Program-made: the position numbers and the translations under genes | Notes under the pieces: model-generated | The model's database searches: none | Told to the model about the DNA's origin: nothing | The model's input: the letters and a program-made list of their open reading frames with translations, nothing else | From: Sunxiuqinia sp963677175 | GTDB taxonomy: Bacteria; Bacteroidota; Bacteroidia; Bacteroidales; Prolixibacteraceae | Length of the DNA stretch: 64,000 nt | Reading direction: 5' to 3' | Assembly (NCBI GenBank): GCA_963677175.2 | Contig: CAXXES010000007.1 | Span: forward strand, 124,001 to 188,000 | Shown here: positions 25,229 to 35,144 of the stretch, one piece after another | How the letters are laid out: each line of letters starts with the position of its first letter | Position numbering within the stretch: position 1 is the first letter of the stretch

Positions 25229-27646
25229 ATGAAAAAGATATTTCTGATTTCAATTATATTGTTGACAGCCATTGTATTTGTGAACGCACAAAAAAAGAGT
25301 ACCGATGCCAATATTATTGGCGATGTGCAATGCGAAGGCGAGCATGTCCCGTTCATCAATATCACAATAGCAGGAACAACAATAGGGACCACAACCGATG
25401 GTACCGGACATTTTCAATTGGTCAACTTGCCCATCGGTGACTTAAACATACAAGTTAGTGGAATGGGCTACAAAAGCAGTTCGCAAAAAGTAAAAACAGA
25501 GGCTGACAAAACATTGGAAATAAAATTCAAAATCGACAAAGATGTTTTAAATATCGAAAGCGTTGTCGTAACCGCCGATCGCAACCAAACAAACCGGGCA
25601 GAAGCACCAGTCATTGTAACTTCAATTTCACCGGAACTAATGGTAAACACCCAATCGGTGAATATTGCTGAAGGCTTGGTTTTTACGCCCGGGCTTCGGA
25701 CCGAAACAAATTGCCAGAATTGCGGCTTTACACAACTGCGGATGAACGGAATGGAGGGCCCGTACACCCAGATATTAATGAACAGCCGGCCTGTATTTAG
25801 TGGTCTGGCCGGAGTTTATGGCCTCGAAATGATTCCGGCTAACATGGTCGAACGCCTGGAAGTTGTTCGTGGTGGCGGATCTGCGCTTTTTGGCGGAAAT
25901 GCCATTGCCGGAACAGTAAATATTATAACCAAAGAGCCCGCTCGGAATTCGTTCAACATTGACGGACGGTTGGGTGTTATTGGAATTGGCGCAAAAGGCG
26001 GATCAAACACAGCTACCGATGGGCAATTAAACATGAATGCATCAGTGATAACCGACGACAGGAAAACCGGCGGTTACATTTATACCATGCTGCGCGACCG
26101 CGATAACTACGATGCTAATGGCGATGGTTTTAGTGAGATGGTGGAATTAAAAAACACAACGTTTGGGTTTAACGTTTTCCACAAACCGGGGAATAAAAGT
26201 AAAATTTCGTTTGACGGGTACCGCATAAGTGAGTTTCGAAGGGGAGGGAACAAGCTGGATTATCTTCCCCACGAGGCGGACATTGCCGAACAACTTGACC
26301 ATTTGATAACGGGAGGAAACCTGTCTTATGACCTGTTCACAAACGGCAGCTACGATAAACTGACCATCTATACCTCTGCCCAACGCGTGTTGCGCGGTTC
26401 GTATTATGGTGCACAGCAGGACCCCAATGGCTATGGGGATACCAAAAACCTCACATCTTCTGTTGGGGCACATTACGGTTTTCATTCCGACCTGTTTCTA
26501 TTTGCTCCCTCGACAACCATTGTTGGCATCGACAACACAAACGATTACCTGCACGATGTGAAACTGGGGGCCAATGGCAGTGCCAATACCACACTGATAA
26601 AACAATCGGTGAATACCCTGGGCTCTTTTATCCAACATGATTGGAAATCAGAAAAAGTGAATATTTCGCTGGGACTTCGTTACGATTATTATTGGATAAC
26701 AGACAAAGAAAGCGTTGATGGTGATTCAAGCAATGGCGTTTTGGTTCCGCGGGTAGGCGTGATGTACAAGTTTACACCGGAGGTGCGCTTTCGCCTGGGA
26801 TATGCACAAGGATACCGAGCCCCACAGGTGTTTAACGAAGACCTGCACATCGAATTGGTAAACGCAAACCGAGTGGAAACCTTCAATTCGGATAATTTGA
26901 AACAGGAAACATCCAATGCTTTCACGGCTTCTCTGAATTCGGTTTTTAGCCTGGGGAACACATTAAACGAATTTTTAGCCGAGGGATTTTATACCCGATT
27001 AAAAAACCCCTTTGCCAATGAATATTACCCCCTTGACGACGAAGGGAATTTTGCTTACATGCGGGTAAATGCCGAAGATGGGGCCTATGTGGCTGGGGTA
27101 AACTTAGAATGGAAATCTTTTCTTACCGACCACCTGGAAACACAGTTGGGCTATACCATCCAAGCTAGTCGTTATGAGTCGGCACAGGCGTGGGGGAAGG
27201 CGGAGAATAGTATTTCCAAAGATTTTATGCGTACCCCAAACCAATATGGGTATGCCACTTTTATGTGGAAACCCTCGCATCATTTTAATACTTCCGTGTC
27301 ACTCAATTACACCGGTTCTATGGATGTCCCGCATTTTGGACCGACCCCCGATGATTTTGAAGGTGTAGAGAAACAAACAGTACTGGATGCCATTGCCCGT
27401 GGCGATATTATTGAAGGCGAGGCGCTAAAAAAAGCAGACGGTTTTATCGTGGCAGATATCCTGTTTTCGTATGACATTCATTTTGGCAACGAAACCGAAA
27501 TGCAGTTTTACGCCGGGGTGAAAAACATTTTCAACCAAATCCAAAAAGACTACGACAGGGGCGTTTATCGCGATGCCGATTATGTTTACGGCCCGTCGCT
27601 GCCACGCACCATCAACTTCGGTGTCAAGTTTGGAAATATATTTTAA
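25229..27646 (+). CDS. TonB-dependent receptor, probably metal-related
   Basis: 805 residues. A signal peptide (KKIFLISIILLTAIVFVNAQ) is followed by a carboxypeptidase-regulatory-like domain (about 30-110), a plug (about 120-235: APVIVTSISPELM, NCQNCGFTQLRMNGMEG, VERLEVVRGGGSALFGGNAIAGTVNI) and a beta-barrel ending in FGVKFGNIF (terminal aromatic). It has a Cys pair in the plug, NCQNC, which could touch a metal ligand. It imports a substrate across the outer membrane using TonB energy. The DtxR gene and the operator upstream suggest an iron or manganese ligand. An 80-base near-copy lies at 50107. Confidence 0.92.
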   Translation: MKKIFLISIILLTAIVFVNAQKKSTDANIIGDVQCEGEHVPFINITIAGTTIGTTTDGTGHFQLVNLPIGDLNIQVSGMGYKSSSQKVKTEADKTLEIKFKIDKDVLNIESVVVTADRNQTNRAEAPVIVTSISPELMVNTQSVNIAEGLVFTPGLRTETNCQNCGFTQLRMNGMEGPYTQILMNSRPVFSGLAGVYGLEMIPANMVERLEVVRGGGSALFGGNAIAGTVNIITKEPARNSFNIDGRLGVIGIGAKGGSNTATDGQLNMNASVITDDRKTGGYIYTMLRDRDNYDANGDGFSEMVELKNTTFGFNVFHKPGNKSKISFDGYRISEFRRGGNKLDYLPHEADIAEQLDHLITGGNLSYDLFTNGSYDKLTIYTSAQRVLRGSYYGAQQDPNGYGDTKNLTSSVGAHYGFHSDLFLFAPSTTIVGIDNTNDYLHDVKLGANGSANTTLIKQSVNTLGSFIQHDWKSEKVNISLGLRYDYYWITDKESVDGDSSNGVLVPRVGVMYKFTPEVRFRLGYAQGYRAPQVFNEDLHIELVNANRVETFNSDNLKQETSNAFTASLNSVFSLGNTLNEFLAEGFYTRLKNPFANEYYPLDDEGNFAYMRVNAEDGAYVAGVNLEWKSFLTDHLETQLGYTIQASRYESAQAWGKAENSISKDFMRTPNQYGYATFMWKPSHHFNTSVSLNYTGSMDVPHFGPTPDDFEGVEKQTVLDAIARGDIIEGEALKKADGFIVADILFSYDIHFGNETEMQFYAGVKNIFNQIQKDYDRGVYRDADYVYGPSLPRTINFGVKFGNIF

Positions 27647-27654
27647 CAAAGATC

Positions 27655-27700
27655 AAGTGGCGGAATATGCATTTTTATTCCGCCACTTAATATCTGTTGA
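27655..27700 (+). terminator. Terminator after the TonB receptor
   Basis: The 13-bp perfect stem AAGTGGCGGAATA / TATTCCGCCACTT (27655-27688) begins 9 bases after the stop codon. The following sequence is A/T-rich without a clean T run. Confidence 0.7.
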
Positions 27701-27713
27701 TTATCACTGCAAC

Positions 27714-27886
27714 TCACGATACCACCAACACCCCCGTCAATTCGCCAGTCCGTATCGTTTTTGTGTTCATACTGCTGCGTACCTGAAGACGGTATTCCCC
27801 GGGCTGAAGATTGGCCGGTATCATCACCATTGCTTGCGAAAAGGTATTGATATGTACTGTTTGCTGTCTTCCTTCAGCTTATAGGG
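27714..27886 (-). pseudogene. C-terminal remnant of an HU/DUF4469-like protein gene
   Basis: On the minus strand the frame gives PYKLKEDSKQYISIPFRKQ, then a frameshift, then AMVMIPANLQPGEYRLQV and SSMNTKTIRTGELTGVLVVS followed by a stop. This looks like the Ig-like C-terminal domain found behind HU-type DNA-binding domains in Bacteroidota (DUF4469 group). No HU domain or start remains. The family assignment is from pattern memory. Confidence 0.5.
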
Positions 27887-28254
27887 ATGAAAGGTGTAAG
27901 TAAGTGCCATGCTATGCTTTGGTTATGTGCTCTCGATACCGTAAGGTAACGGTTCATTTTATGCATATAAATGTAATAAACTTATAGGTATAAAATAAGT
28001 TAAACTATACCTGTAAAATAATTGAAGTTATAATTATAATTGGTACTGTGTGCTTGCAAGGTAAGACAGGCATTCTTCTAGGAATCGTTTTCTAAAGGAC
28101 TTGTTTTAACCAGTTTTTTAGCTTTGGCAATTGACTTATCAACATCTTTAATCCCTTAAAACAAGGGACTCTTTTCTTCAACATCGCTCATATTGTTTAT
28201 ATCTCCGTTAAGCATTCTTCAGAAAAATAGTTTAAAATTGTACCCGATTGATGG
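27887..28254. other. Degenerate intergenic stretch, possible broken small ORF
   Basis: There is no intact gene. On the minus strand, 28191 to 28078 reads MSDVEEKSPLF, a TAA, then GIKDVDKSIAKAKKLVKTSP and LENDS, stop, all in one frame. A single base change would join it into a 37-residue charged peptide. Nothing is recognised in the remaining A/T-rich bases up to the riboswitch. Confidence 0.35.
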
Positions 28255-28422
28255 TATGCCATGATTTTTCATTTCATGGTATTTGAGGGAATCCCGTTAA
28301 AATCGGGAGCTGTACCCGCAGCTGTAAGTTCACAAAAAAGTTTTTGATACTCTTTCGCCACTGTTCTTTTTCGGGACGGGAAGGCATTCAAAAACCGGAC
28401 GAGCCAGAAGACCTGCCACAAT
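28255..28422 (+). promoter_or_regulatory. Cobalamin riboswitch upstream of nrdD
   Basis: The conserved blocks occur in the right order: GAGGGAATCCCG, CGGGAGCTGTACCCGC, AGCTGTAAG, then GCCACTG, CGGGAAGG, and the B12 box GAGCCAGAAGACCTGCC (28401-28417). The nrdD start is about 150 bases downstream. With cobalamin bound, the riboswitch is expected to lower expression of the B12-independent reductase, so that a B12-dependent (class II) enzyme encoded elsewhere can be used instead. Confidence 0.93.
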
Positions 28423-28571
28423 TCGTTTTTTTGATTAGACTTTCGGGAGTAGAAGTCTGGTTCGTGAGTAATAAAGAGCTTGTTTTTTCATTTTAAATCT
28501 TTTGCCTGCGTACTCTTTTTCTTCCCGATGTAGAAAAAATTTCGACAGAACATTAACAACTAAAGAAATAA

Positions 28572-30710
28572 ATGATGAGCAATGCAGAGTTATTAATCGT
28601 TAAAAGAGATGGGAAGAGAGCCTCATTTTCAATTGAAAAAATTAGAACCGCCATTAAAAAAGCATTCCTTTCGGTTGGTAGCTTTGCTAGTGAAGAAGAT
28701 CTTACGAATATTTTACACCGGGTAAATATTCGTAGTGGAATGAATGTGGAAAATATTCAAAACCAGGTGGAACATTCGCTTATGGCTGAGAATTATTTCT
28801 CGGTAGCAAAATCGTATATGCTTTATCGCCAGAAACATTCGGAAGACCGGGAAACAAGGGATCGGGTGAAATTTTTAATCGACTATTGCACTGCCGGAAA
28901 TGCTGCTAGCGGAAGTAAGTTCGACGCGAATGCAAATGTTGACAAGAAAAACATTGCAACGCTTATCGGCGAATTACCCAAGGAGAATTTTATCCGCTTA
29001 AACCGTCGGCTTTTAACCGACAGACTGTCGGGTATGTTCGGGAAAGAGCTGTCTGATAAATATCTCGGCTATTTAAACCAGCATTTAATATATAAAAATG
29101 ATGAAACAAGCCTTGCCCCATATTGTGCCAGCATAACCATGTATCCGTGGTTGTTGGCTGGAACCTCTGAAATTGGCGGCAACTCTTCTGCTCCAACCAA
29201 TTTGAAATCGTTTTGCGGAGGCTTTATCAACATGGTATTTATTGTCTCAAGCATGTTGAGCGGAGCTTGTGCCACGCCTGAGTTCTTAATGTACATGAAC
29301 TATTTTATCGCTAAGGAATACGGAAATGATTACTACAAGCATAGCGATGAAATTGTTGACTTATCGAAAAGGAAACGTTCGATTGATAAAATCATTACCG
29401 ATTGTTTCGAGCAAATTGTTTACTCGCTGAATCAGCCAACCGGGGCTCGTAACTTTCAGGCTGTTTTCTGGAACATTTCGTATTACGACAAATATTATTT
29501 TGAAAGCCTGTTTGGCGAATTTGTTTTTCCCGATGGCAGCAGGCCTGACTGGAAATCGTTAAGCTGGTTGCAAAAAAGGTTTATGGCCTGGTTTAATAAC
29601 GAACGTACAAAAACAATGTTGACTTTCCCGGTTGAAACCATGGCTTTACTTACCGAAAATGGAGATGCAAAAGATAAAGAATACGGCGATTTTATGGCAA
29701 AAATGTACGCCGAAGGGCATTCGTTCTTTACCTATTTAAGCGATAATGCCGACAGTTTAAGTTCGTGTTGCCGTTTGCGTAACGAAATACAGGATAACGG
29801 ATTTAGTTATACCCTGGGGGCTGGCGGTGTTTCCACCGGTTCGAAAAGTGTGCTGACCATTAACCTGAACCGTTGTATACAAGAAGCCCACAAAGAAAAA
29901 ACACATTACATGAGCTTCCTCGAAGATGTTGTAGATTTGGCACATAAAGTGCAATTAGGCTACAACGAAAATTTGAAAGAACTGCAACAAAAAGGAATGC
30001 TTCCACTCTTCGATGCCGGATACATTAATTTAAGTCGCCAATACCTTACAATAGGCGTAAACGGGTTGGTTGAAGCGGCCGAATTTTTAGGCATTGCAAT
30101 AAGCGAAAATCCTGAATACCTTGCATTTACACAAGAAATACTCGGGCTTATCGAAACGCACAATAAGAAACACCGTTCGAAAGAGATATTGTTTAACTGT
30201 GAAATGATTCCGGCTGAGAATGTTGGCGTGAAACACGCAAAATGGGATAAAGAAGATGGATATTTCGTTCCGCGCGATTGTTATAACAGTTATTTTTATG
30301 CGGTAGAAGACGAATCGCTAAACGTCATTGATAAATTCAGGATTCACGGAAAAGAATACATTGAACATTTAACCGGAGGTTCTGCCTTGCACCTGAACCT
30401 GGAAGAACACTTAAGCGAAATTCAATATCGCCAGTTGCTCCGGGTTGCAGCAACAGAAGGTTGTAACTATTTCACATTTAATATTCCGAATACAATTTGT
30501 AACGATTGCGGACATATCGATAAGCGTTATTTAAAAGAATGCCCCAAATGTAAGAGCAAAAACATCGACTACCTGACACGCATAATCGGGTATATGAAAA
30601 GAATAAGCAGTTTTTCGGATGCCCGCCAAAAAGAAGCGGCAAAAAGACATTATGCAAAGAATAAACTTGAAGAAAAGGTGAAAGTAGAAGAACATGCTCA
30701 AGTACTATAA
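28572..30710 (+). CDS. nrdD: Anaerobic ribonucleoside-triphosphate reductase (class III)
   Basis: 712 residues. An N-terminal ATP-cone (about 6-95: VKRDGKRASFSIEKI) regulates activity. The catalytic barrel spans about 110-630. The C-terminus holds the zinc site (Cys643, 646, 657, 660 in CNDCG...CPKCK) and the glycyl radical motif RIIGY with Gly673. It reduces ribonucleotides to deoxyribonucleotides without oxygen after activation by NrdG. ATG codons at 28572 and 28575 are both possible. The stop overlaps the nrdG start by 17 bases, and the cobalamin riboswitch lies upstream. Confidence 0.96.
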   Translation: MMSNAELLIVKRDGKRASFSIEKIRTAIKKAFLSVGSFASEEDLTNILHRVNIRSGMNVENIQNQVEHSLMAENYFSVAKSYMLYRQKHSEDRETRDRVKFLIDYCTAGNAASGSKFDANANVDKKNIATLIGELPKENFIRLNRRLLTDRLSGMFGKELSDKYLGYLNQHLIYKNDETSLAPYCASITMYPWLLAGTSEIGGNSSAPTNLKSFCGGFINMVFIVSSMLSGACATPEFLMYMNYFIAKEYGNDYYKHSDEIVDLSKRKRSIDKIITDCFEQIVYSLNQPTGARNFQAVFWNISYYDKYYFESLFGEFVFPDGSRPDWKSLSWLQKRFMAWFNNERTKTMLTFPVETMALLTENGDAKDKEYGDFMAKMYAEGHSFFTYLSDNADSLSSCCRLRNEIQDNGFSYTLGAGGVSTGSKSVLTINLNRCIQEAHKEKTHYMSFLEDVVDLAHKVQLGYNENLKELQQKGMLPLFDAGYINLSRQYLTIGVNGLVEAAEFLGIAISENPEYLAFTQEILGLIETHNKKHRSKEILFNCEMIPAENVGVKHAKWDKEDGYFVPRDCYNSYFYAVEDESLNVIDKFRIHGKEYIEHLTGGSALHLNLEEHLSEIQYRQLLRVAATEGCNYFTFNIPNTICNDCGHIDKRYLKECPKCKSKNIDYLTRIIGYMKRISSFSDARQKEAAKRHYAKNKLEEKVKVEEHAQVL

Positions 30711-31161
30711 CTACGATATCGTTTTCCAGGAAATTCCCAACGAAGTTACGCTCGCAGTGAATATAACCAACTGCCCGAACCGTTGCAAAGGCTGCCACAG
30801 TCCGCATTTGCAAAAAGATATTGGAGAGGAACTGAATGAAGACCGAATTATTTTGTTGATGGAAAAATATGCTTCAGCAATCACCTGCTTTTGTTTTATG
30901 GGTGGCGACAGACACCCTCACCGGGTTGCAGCATTGGCTAATTTTATGCGCCTCCATTATCCGGCAATAAAAGTAGCCTGGTACTCCGGTTGTGCCAAGT
31001 TGCCTGATGGATTTGACTACAGCGCTTTTCAATATATCAAACTGGGTGGCTATGTAGAGGAATTGGGGCCCTTGAAAGGTGAGACAACCAACCAGCATTT
31101 ATTTGAAATACAACAAGATGGTTGTATGAAAGAGATAAGTTATATGTTTGAATCGTATTAA
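30694..31161 (+). CDS. nrdG: Anaerobic ribonucleotide reductase activating protein (radical SAM)
   Basis: 155 residues. The radical-SAM cysteine triad is in NCPNRCKGCHSPHL (Cys27, 31, 34; CxxxCxxC), and it ligates a 4Fe-4S cluster. FCFMGGDRHP corresponds to the GGE-like SAM-binding element. It abstracts the hydrogen from the NrdD glycine to create the radical. It overlaps the end of nrdD, so translation is likely coupled. A DUF5714 gene follows after 42 bases. Confidence 0.94.
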   Translation: MLKYYNYDIVFQEIPNEVTLAVNITNCPNRCKGCHSPHLQKDIGEELNEDRIILLMEKYASAITCFCFMGGDRHPHRVAALANFMRLHYPAIKVAWYSGCAKLPDGFDYSAFQYIKLGGYVEELGPLKGETTNQHLFEIQQDGCMKEISYMFESY

Positions 31162-31203
31162 TGATTCGTTTTTAATTACTTTACTGGTTCAAAAATCAGC
31201 AAT

Positions 31204-31884
31204 ATGAACGAACTGCCGATTGATAAAAAAGACAATACTCTGCGTTGTTCTTATTGTATGGAAGAAAGAATGAACGCAGAGACTATTGTCGATGGGATGG
31301 GGATGGTTGTTTGCAGTACCTGCAGGGCAAAATCCATCAAAGATGTCATTTACGATTGCTGCCTCGCTTCAGACAGTGCCGCTCCAATTGAAATGGCAAT
31401 ACACCTGATGAAATTTCCGGATTTTAAAGTGCACTGTCCAGAACACCATTTTCTGGTTCCTGCTGTATTGCTTTCTGCTTATAGTAATCGTGTGAAGGAA
31501 AAAGACAGGCTCGAAAAATGGTTAATGGCCGCCAGCCAACGATCGGAGAAAGTGCCGGGGGCTTTTTGTGGAACCCACGGCAGTTGCGGGGCTGCGGTTG
31601 GGACAGGAATGTTTGTCAGTATCATTACTGGAGCAACACCCTATAAAACAGAGGAGTGGAAATTGGCCAATTCGATGACTGGGCGTTCGTTGCTGAAAAT
31701 GGCAGCTTACGGTGGACCAAGATGTTGCAAGCGGGTTTCGTTTGTTGCCATTCAGGAAGCGTGTGCCTTTTTAAACGAGTCATTTAACGTCTCACTTTCT
31801 GTTCCTGAAAAGATTGAGTGTACATTTCATCCTGAAAATCAAGAGTGCTTAAAAAATGATTGTCCGTTTTATCCTTTATCTTAA
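31204..31884 (+). CDS. DUF5714 cysteine-rich protein
   Basis: 226 residues. It starts with a zinc-ribbon-like pair (CSYCMEERM...VVCSTC, spacing CxxC...CxxC). Further conserved Cys/His positions follow: CPEHHFLVP, GAFCGTHGSCGAAVG, GGPRCCKR and a C-terminal CTFHPENQECLKNDCPFYP. This is the DUF5714 pattern; no activity is established that I know of. The many cysteines suggest a metal or Fe-S cofactor. Being last behind nrdDG under the riboswitch, it may serve anaerobic or radical metabolism. Confidence 0.8.
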   Translation: MNELPIDKKDNTLRCSYCMEERMNAETIVDGMGMVVCSTCRAKSIKDVIYDCCLASDSAAPIEMAIHLMKFPDFKVHCPEHHFLVPAVLLSAYSNRVKEKDRLEKWLMAASQRSEKVPGAFCGTHGSCGAAVGTGMFVSIITGATPYKTEEWKLANSMTGRSLLKMAAYGGPRCCKRVSFVAIQEACAFLNESFNVSLSVPEKIECTFHPENQECLKNDCPFYPLS

Positions 31885-31902
31885 TAATGAAATGAAAAAG
31901 AA

Positions 31903-33186
31903 TTATCCATTTAACTTGTCTTTTGTCGTCCAGAGGCCTGCCGACGGAGTGCTGATAAAATAGACCTCCTCGCCATCGGGCATCACGTTGACCCCATCTT
32001 TCATCTTTTCAGGATTATAATGTTCAATGGCTTGGTTGTAGTCGAGATAATTAAAGTTTACGCTTTCAATTTCCTCTTTTGATAGATGACCGGGTGCATA
32101 AGTAATTTTAAACCTACCTTCAGAAGATCCGTGAATTAGGTGGGCTGTGGCGTGGGTAAGGTCCTGCAATTCGTAATTTTCTTTCCACGCCTTCATTACT
32201 GCCGAAGTACCTGAATAGCCATATTTCCGAATAATCTGGTCAACTTCATCCTGTTCTCCAAACCTTTTTAATCCCGGAGCTATAATGAGCAACTCTCCGC
32301 CGTCGGCCATTGCCTTACGGGTACGGTAAACGGCTTTGTTTGCCACCCATGTGCTGAAAAACTCGTCGCCCTGCATAACAGCCACTACTTTTTTGAGTGG
32401 GGGTACAATCGTAATATTTTCAGCCTTCGATTGTTCGGCAGCCAACAGGTAAGTATCCACATCGTCGCCGCAATAGAACCCACTGTGTACCAGGCTTCCT
32501 TGTGTATTATATTTCATAACCACCTGTATATAAGCGTCGGGAAGGTTGTTCAGATATTCTGATTCAGCTTTATTGAAACAGTGACGCAGCGGTGTTACCA
32601 GAGTTCCCAGGTTATTTTCTATGCCATGGCAGGCGGCTGCCATGTGTGCAGCGCAGATTGTTTCTTTTCCGCCTAAACCAATAAAATAATTCTTATTGTG
32701 GTTGGCAAAACCAAGCACCTCGTGGGGAACCACATGCCCTACGTTAATAATAAGATCCCACTTCTCTTCTACAACAATCCGGTTTATGTTTACCGGGATT
32801 TCCCAGTTGGCTTTACCTCCAGTTATTTTCTCGACATACGAAGCTGGTATTGTTCCCAAATGTTTCCCATCTTTTATCCAATCGTGCTTCAATATTTTTT
32901 CTTCTGGAATATCGCCAAACATCCACTCATTCTGCTCGGGAGTATGCGGAAGGTGCTGCCCCAAAGTTGGAATTACGAACACATTGGCACCAGGGGCGAA
33001 AAAGTGGTAAAGCAAATTGGTAATTTTACCAGCCCCGGAATGTCCGCGGGTAATGTCGGGAGGAAGTAATAAAATCTTTTTGGGCGATGGGCTAATGCGT
33101 TTCAAACATTCTTTTGCACTTTTTATTACCAACTCTTCCAATTGAAGTGCAGTAATTTCTTCTGATCGTTCGTAGAACCAAGCCAT
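31903..33186 (-). CDS. LarA-like (lactate racemase N-terminal domain) protein
   Basis: 427 residues, matching the LarA/DUF2088 family across its length. Segments typical of LarA are DITRGHSGAGKI (active-site region), NVGHVVPHEVLGFANHNKNYF and GLGGKETICAAHMA. LarA proper uses a nickel-pincer nucleotide to racemise lactate; several relatives act on other 2-hydroxyacids or sugar acids. No larB, larC or larE is seen nearby, so the cofactor source and substrate are unknown. It is transcribed alone, toward the DUF5714 gene. Confidence 0.85.
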   Translation of the reverse strand: MAWFYERSEEITALQLEELVIKSAKECLKRISPSPKKILLLPPDITRGHSGAGKITNLLYHFFAPGANVFVIPTLGQHLPHTPEQNEWMFGDIPEEKILKHDWIKDGKHLGTIPASYVEKITGGKANWEIPVNINRIVVEEKWDLIINVGHVVPHEVLGFANHNKNYFIGLGGKETICAAHMAAACHGIENNLGTLVTPLRHCFNKAESEYLNNLPDAYIQVVMKYNTQGSLVHSGFYCGDDVDTYLLAAEQSKAENITIVPPLKKVVAVMQGDEFFSTWVANKAVYRTRKAMADGGELLIIAPGLKRFGEQDEVDQIIRKYGYSGTSAVMKAWKENYELQDLTHATAHLIHGSSEGRFKITYAPGHLSKEEIESVNFNYLDYNQAIEHYNPEKMKDGVNVMPDGEEVYFISTPSAGLWTTKDKLNG

Positions 33187-33496
33187 AGTAATTATGTAGA
33201 TATTAATTGTTGATAAATGACTAATGAAATATTCGTGTCACCTTTTGTTCTTTTCGTAATATCTTTCAAATGTATAAAATAACTTGTACTTCTTTTTAAT
33301 CTTCTTCCTTTTATCCACACGTTCATACAAATTATAGCGCACTTTTCTATTGCATTTCGTTCATATGCTCCGCGACTTGTATTTCTCCATGGACCATGGG
33401 TATCAATCCGAAGAGCCCGATGTTACCCGTTGGAAATGACTAAATAGTTTGATGCCAACTAAAACAATTTGCTTTTTGGGCAGGAATATTTTTTGT
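33187..33496. other. Intergenic region without a recognised gene
   Basis: A/T-rich, presumably holding the larA-like promoter. A 24-codon plus-strand frame (33365-33439, beginning MLRDLYFSMDHGYQ) is the only coding-like trace. It has no known family and may be a relic. Confidence 0.4.
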
Positions 33497-34915
33497 TTAT
33501 ACTACCCAAACAGACTCCGGTATTCCAGCAACTTTCAACATGAAGTTATGAAGGTCGGAGTTTTTCACAAACATAGGCAATGCTTCGCTTCCCGGGCCAA
33601 GCATGGCAAGCTCAACATAATCGGCCGAGTGGTTCATTCCCGACCAGTACACTGATGTGTAATTTTGTTGTATTTCAGCCAATTGCCGGTAGGGTAATTT
33701 GTAGTCGTTATACAACCCGTCGTTGTCCAACAATTCATAATGTTGTAAAATGCTTCTGGCTTCATCCTGCGAAATGGTAATCCCCTGTGCATAATTCATC
33801 CGTTCAATAACATGTGATGGCGTATCAGTTTTCCGAAGCCCCTGTAATATCCATTCGTTACTGTATTTTACGTTCTGCATCAAGTCAAATTTCGCGTCCA
33901 CGTTGTGGCTCTTTATTAAGCCTGGGTTTGAATTCCCGTGGTCGGTAGTAATAATTACCAGCGTGTCATTTCTGCCTTGTGCAAAATTGACAGCAACATC
34001 AACAGCGTTGTCAAATGCAATCTGGTCGTATATCAATGCAGAAGCGTCATTGGCATGGGCGGCCCAATCTACTTTTCCGCCTTCTATTTGTAATACAAAC
34101 CCTTCGCCGTTCCCTTCCATAAGCGAAATAGCTTTACGTGTCATTTCAGCCAGTGTAGGTATTTTGGTAGCGAGTTCCGGTTCCGATTGCATATCAACGA
34201 AATAAGGCAGCCCGTTTTCAGAAAAAACTCCAAGCACAGGTTTACCTGCTGTTGTTTTTTCCATTTCATTTTTTGACCGTACGACCTGGAACCCGCCGAC
34301 AGAAAAATCACCAAAAATATCCTTTTCATCGGTGCGTTTTTTTCCATCAAAATACTCCTGGCCGCCTCCCATCATCACATCAAACTTCAGGTTGAGATAA
34401 TCGGACGCTATTTCGTCTTGTCTGCTTCGGCTTTTATTATTTATACAGAATCCTGCGGGAGTAGCGTGGGTTATTTGAACGGTTGTAACGCACCCTACTG
34501 ATTTCCCCGCCGCTTTAAATTTTTGCAGAATTGGTTTGTTGAACGAACCGTCGGGGTTAACATTCAGGGAGCCGTTGTTCACTTTTCGTCCGCCGCCCCA
34601 AGATGAACTTCCGGCTGCCGAATCAGTAACCATTGAATCGGCGGAAGATGTATCCATAAAAGCCCGTCTGGCTTCATTCTTACGGTATAAATCCATCCAA
34701 CGGCTTCCCCTCCCTTCTTTGCGAATAAGCAATAAATCAGCCATTACCGGCGTACCGAAACTCATCCCGTCACTAACGAGGAAAATAATATTTTTGGCTC
34801 GGTCCGGCTGCGTTTTATCCATCAGGCTGCTACAGCCTGTCAAAAGAGTCGGAGAAATAATTCCACCGGTTAAAGCGGCCAGTGCACCAGTTTGTAAAAA
34901 GTTACGACGTTTCAT
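33497..34915 (-). CDS. Alkaline phosphatase, Tat-exported lipoprotein
   Basis: 472 residues from the ATG at 34915. A twin-arginine signal (KRRNFLQTGALAAL) ends in a lipobox, LLTGC. Phosphatase motifs: FLVSDGMSFG (first metal ligands), SMVTDSAAGSS (catalytic Ser in DSA), GKVDWAAHANDA, VIITTDHGNS, and NHSADYVELAMLGPGSE near the end (metal-binding His). It releases phosphate from organic esters in the periplasm or at the cell surface. A frame extension to 34987 is ignored because it would spoil the signal. A decayed copy of the C-terminus lies at 49853. Confidence 0.93.
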   Translation of the reverse strand: MKRRNFLQTGALAALTGGIISPTLLTGCSSLMDKTQPDRAKNIIFLVSDGMSFGTPVMADLLLIRKEGRGSRWMDLYRKNEARRAFMDTSSADSMVTDSAAGSSSWGGGRKVNNGSLNVNPDGSFNKPILQKFKAAGKSVGCVTTVQITHATPAGFCINNKSRSRQDEIASDYLNLKFDVMMGGGQEYFDGKKRTDEKDIFGDFSVGGFQVVRSKNEMEKTTAGKPVLGVFSENGLPYFVDMQSEPELATKIPTLAEMTRKAISLMEGNGEGFVLQIEGGKVDWAAHANDASALIYDQIAFDNAVDVAVNFAQGRNDTLVIITTDHGNSNPGLIKSHNVDAKFDLMQNVKYSNEWILQGLRKTDTPSHVIERMNYAQGITISQDEARSILQHYELLDNDGLYNDYKLPYRQLAEIQQNYTSVYWSGMNHSADYVELAMLGPGSEALPMFVKNSDLHNFMLKVAGIPESVWVV

Positions 34916-35144
34916 TTTTTTTTGATTGAATTTGAAAGCGAAAATTGCATAAATAAAATGGAAACAGGACAGGAAGATTATTAACATTTTATTAAAAATC
35001 TTGGATGTGGTTGGTTTAAGGTTACGGACCTATCTACTATTTTTGTTATCACTTCTCTCATAGTTTATTAGAAGACAGAAATACGACAACAATTATTGCT
35101 TAGTACTTATGTTGAAGTTGCCAAAGCTTCATAGGAATATTTTT

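Noticed and set aside
27573..27884. 103-residue plus-strand frame after the TonB receptor
   Set aside because: It overlaps the receptor end and a hairpin. The minus strand of the same bases shows a recognisable protein relic instead.
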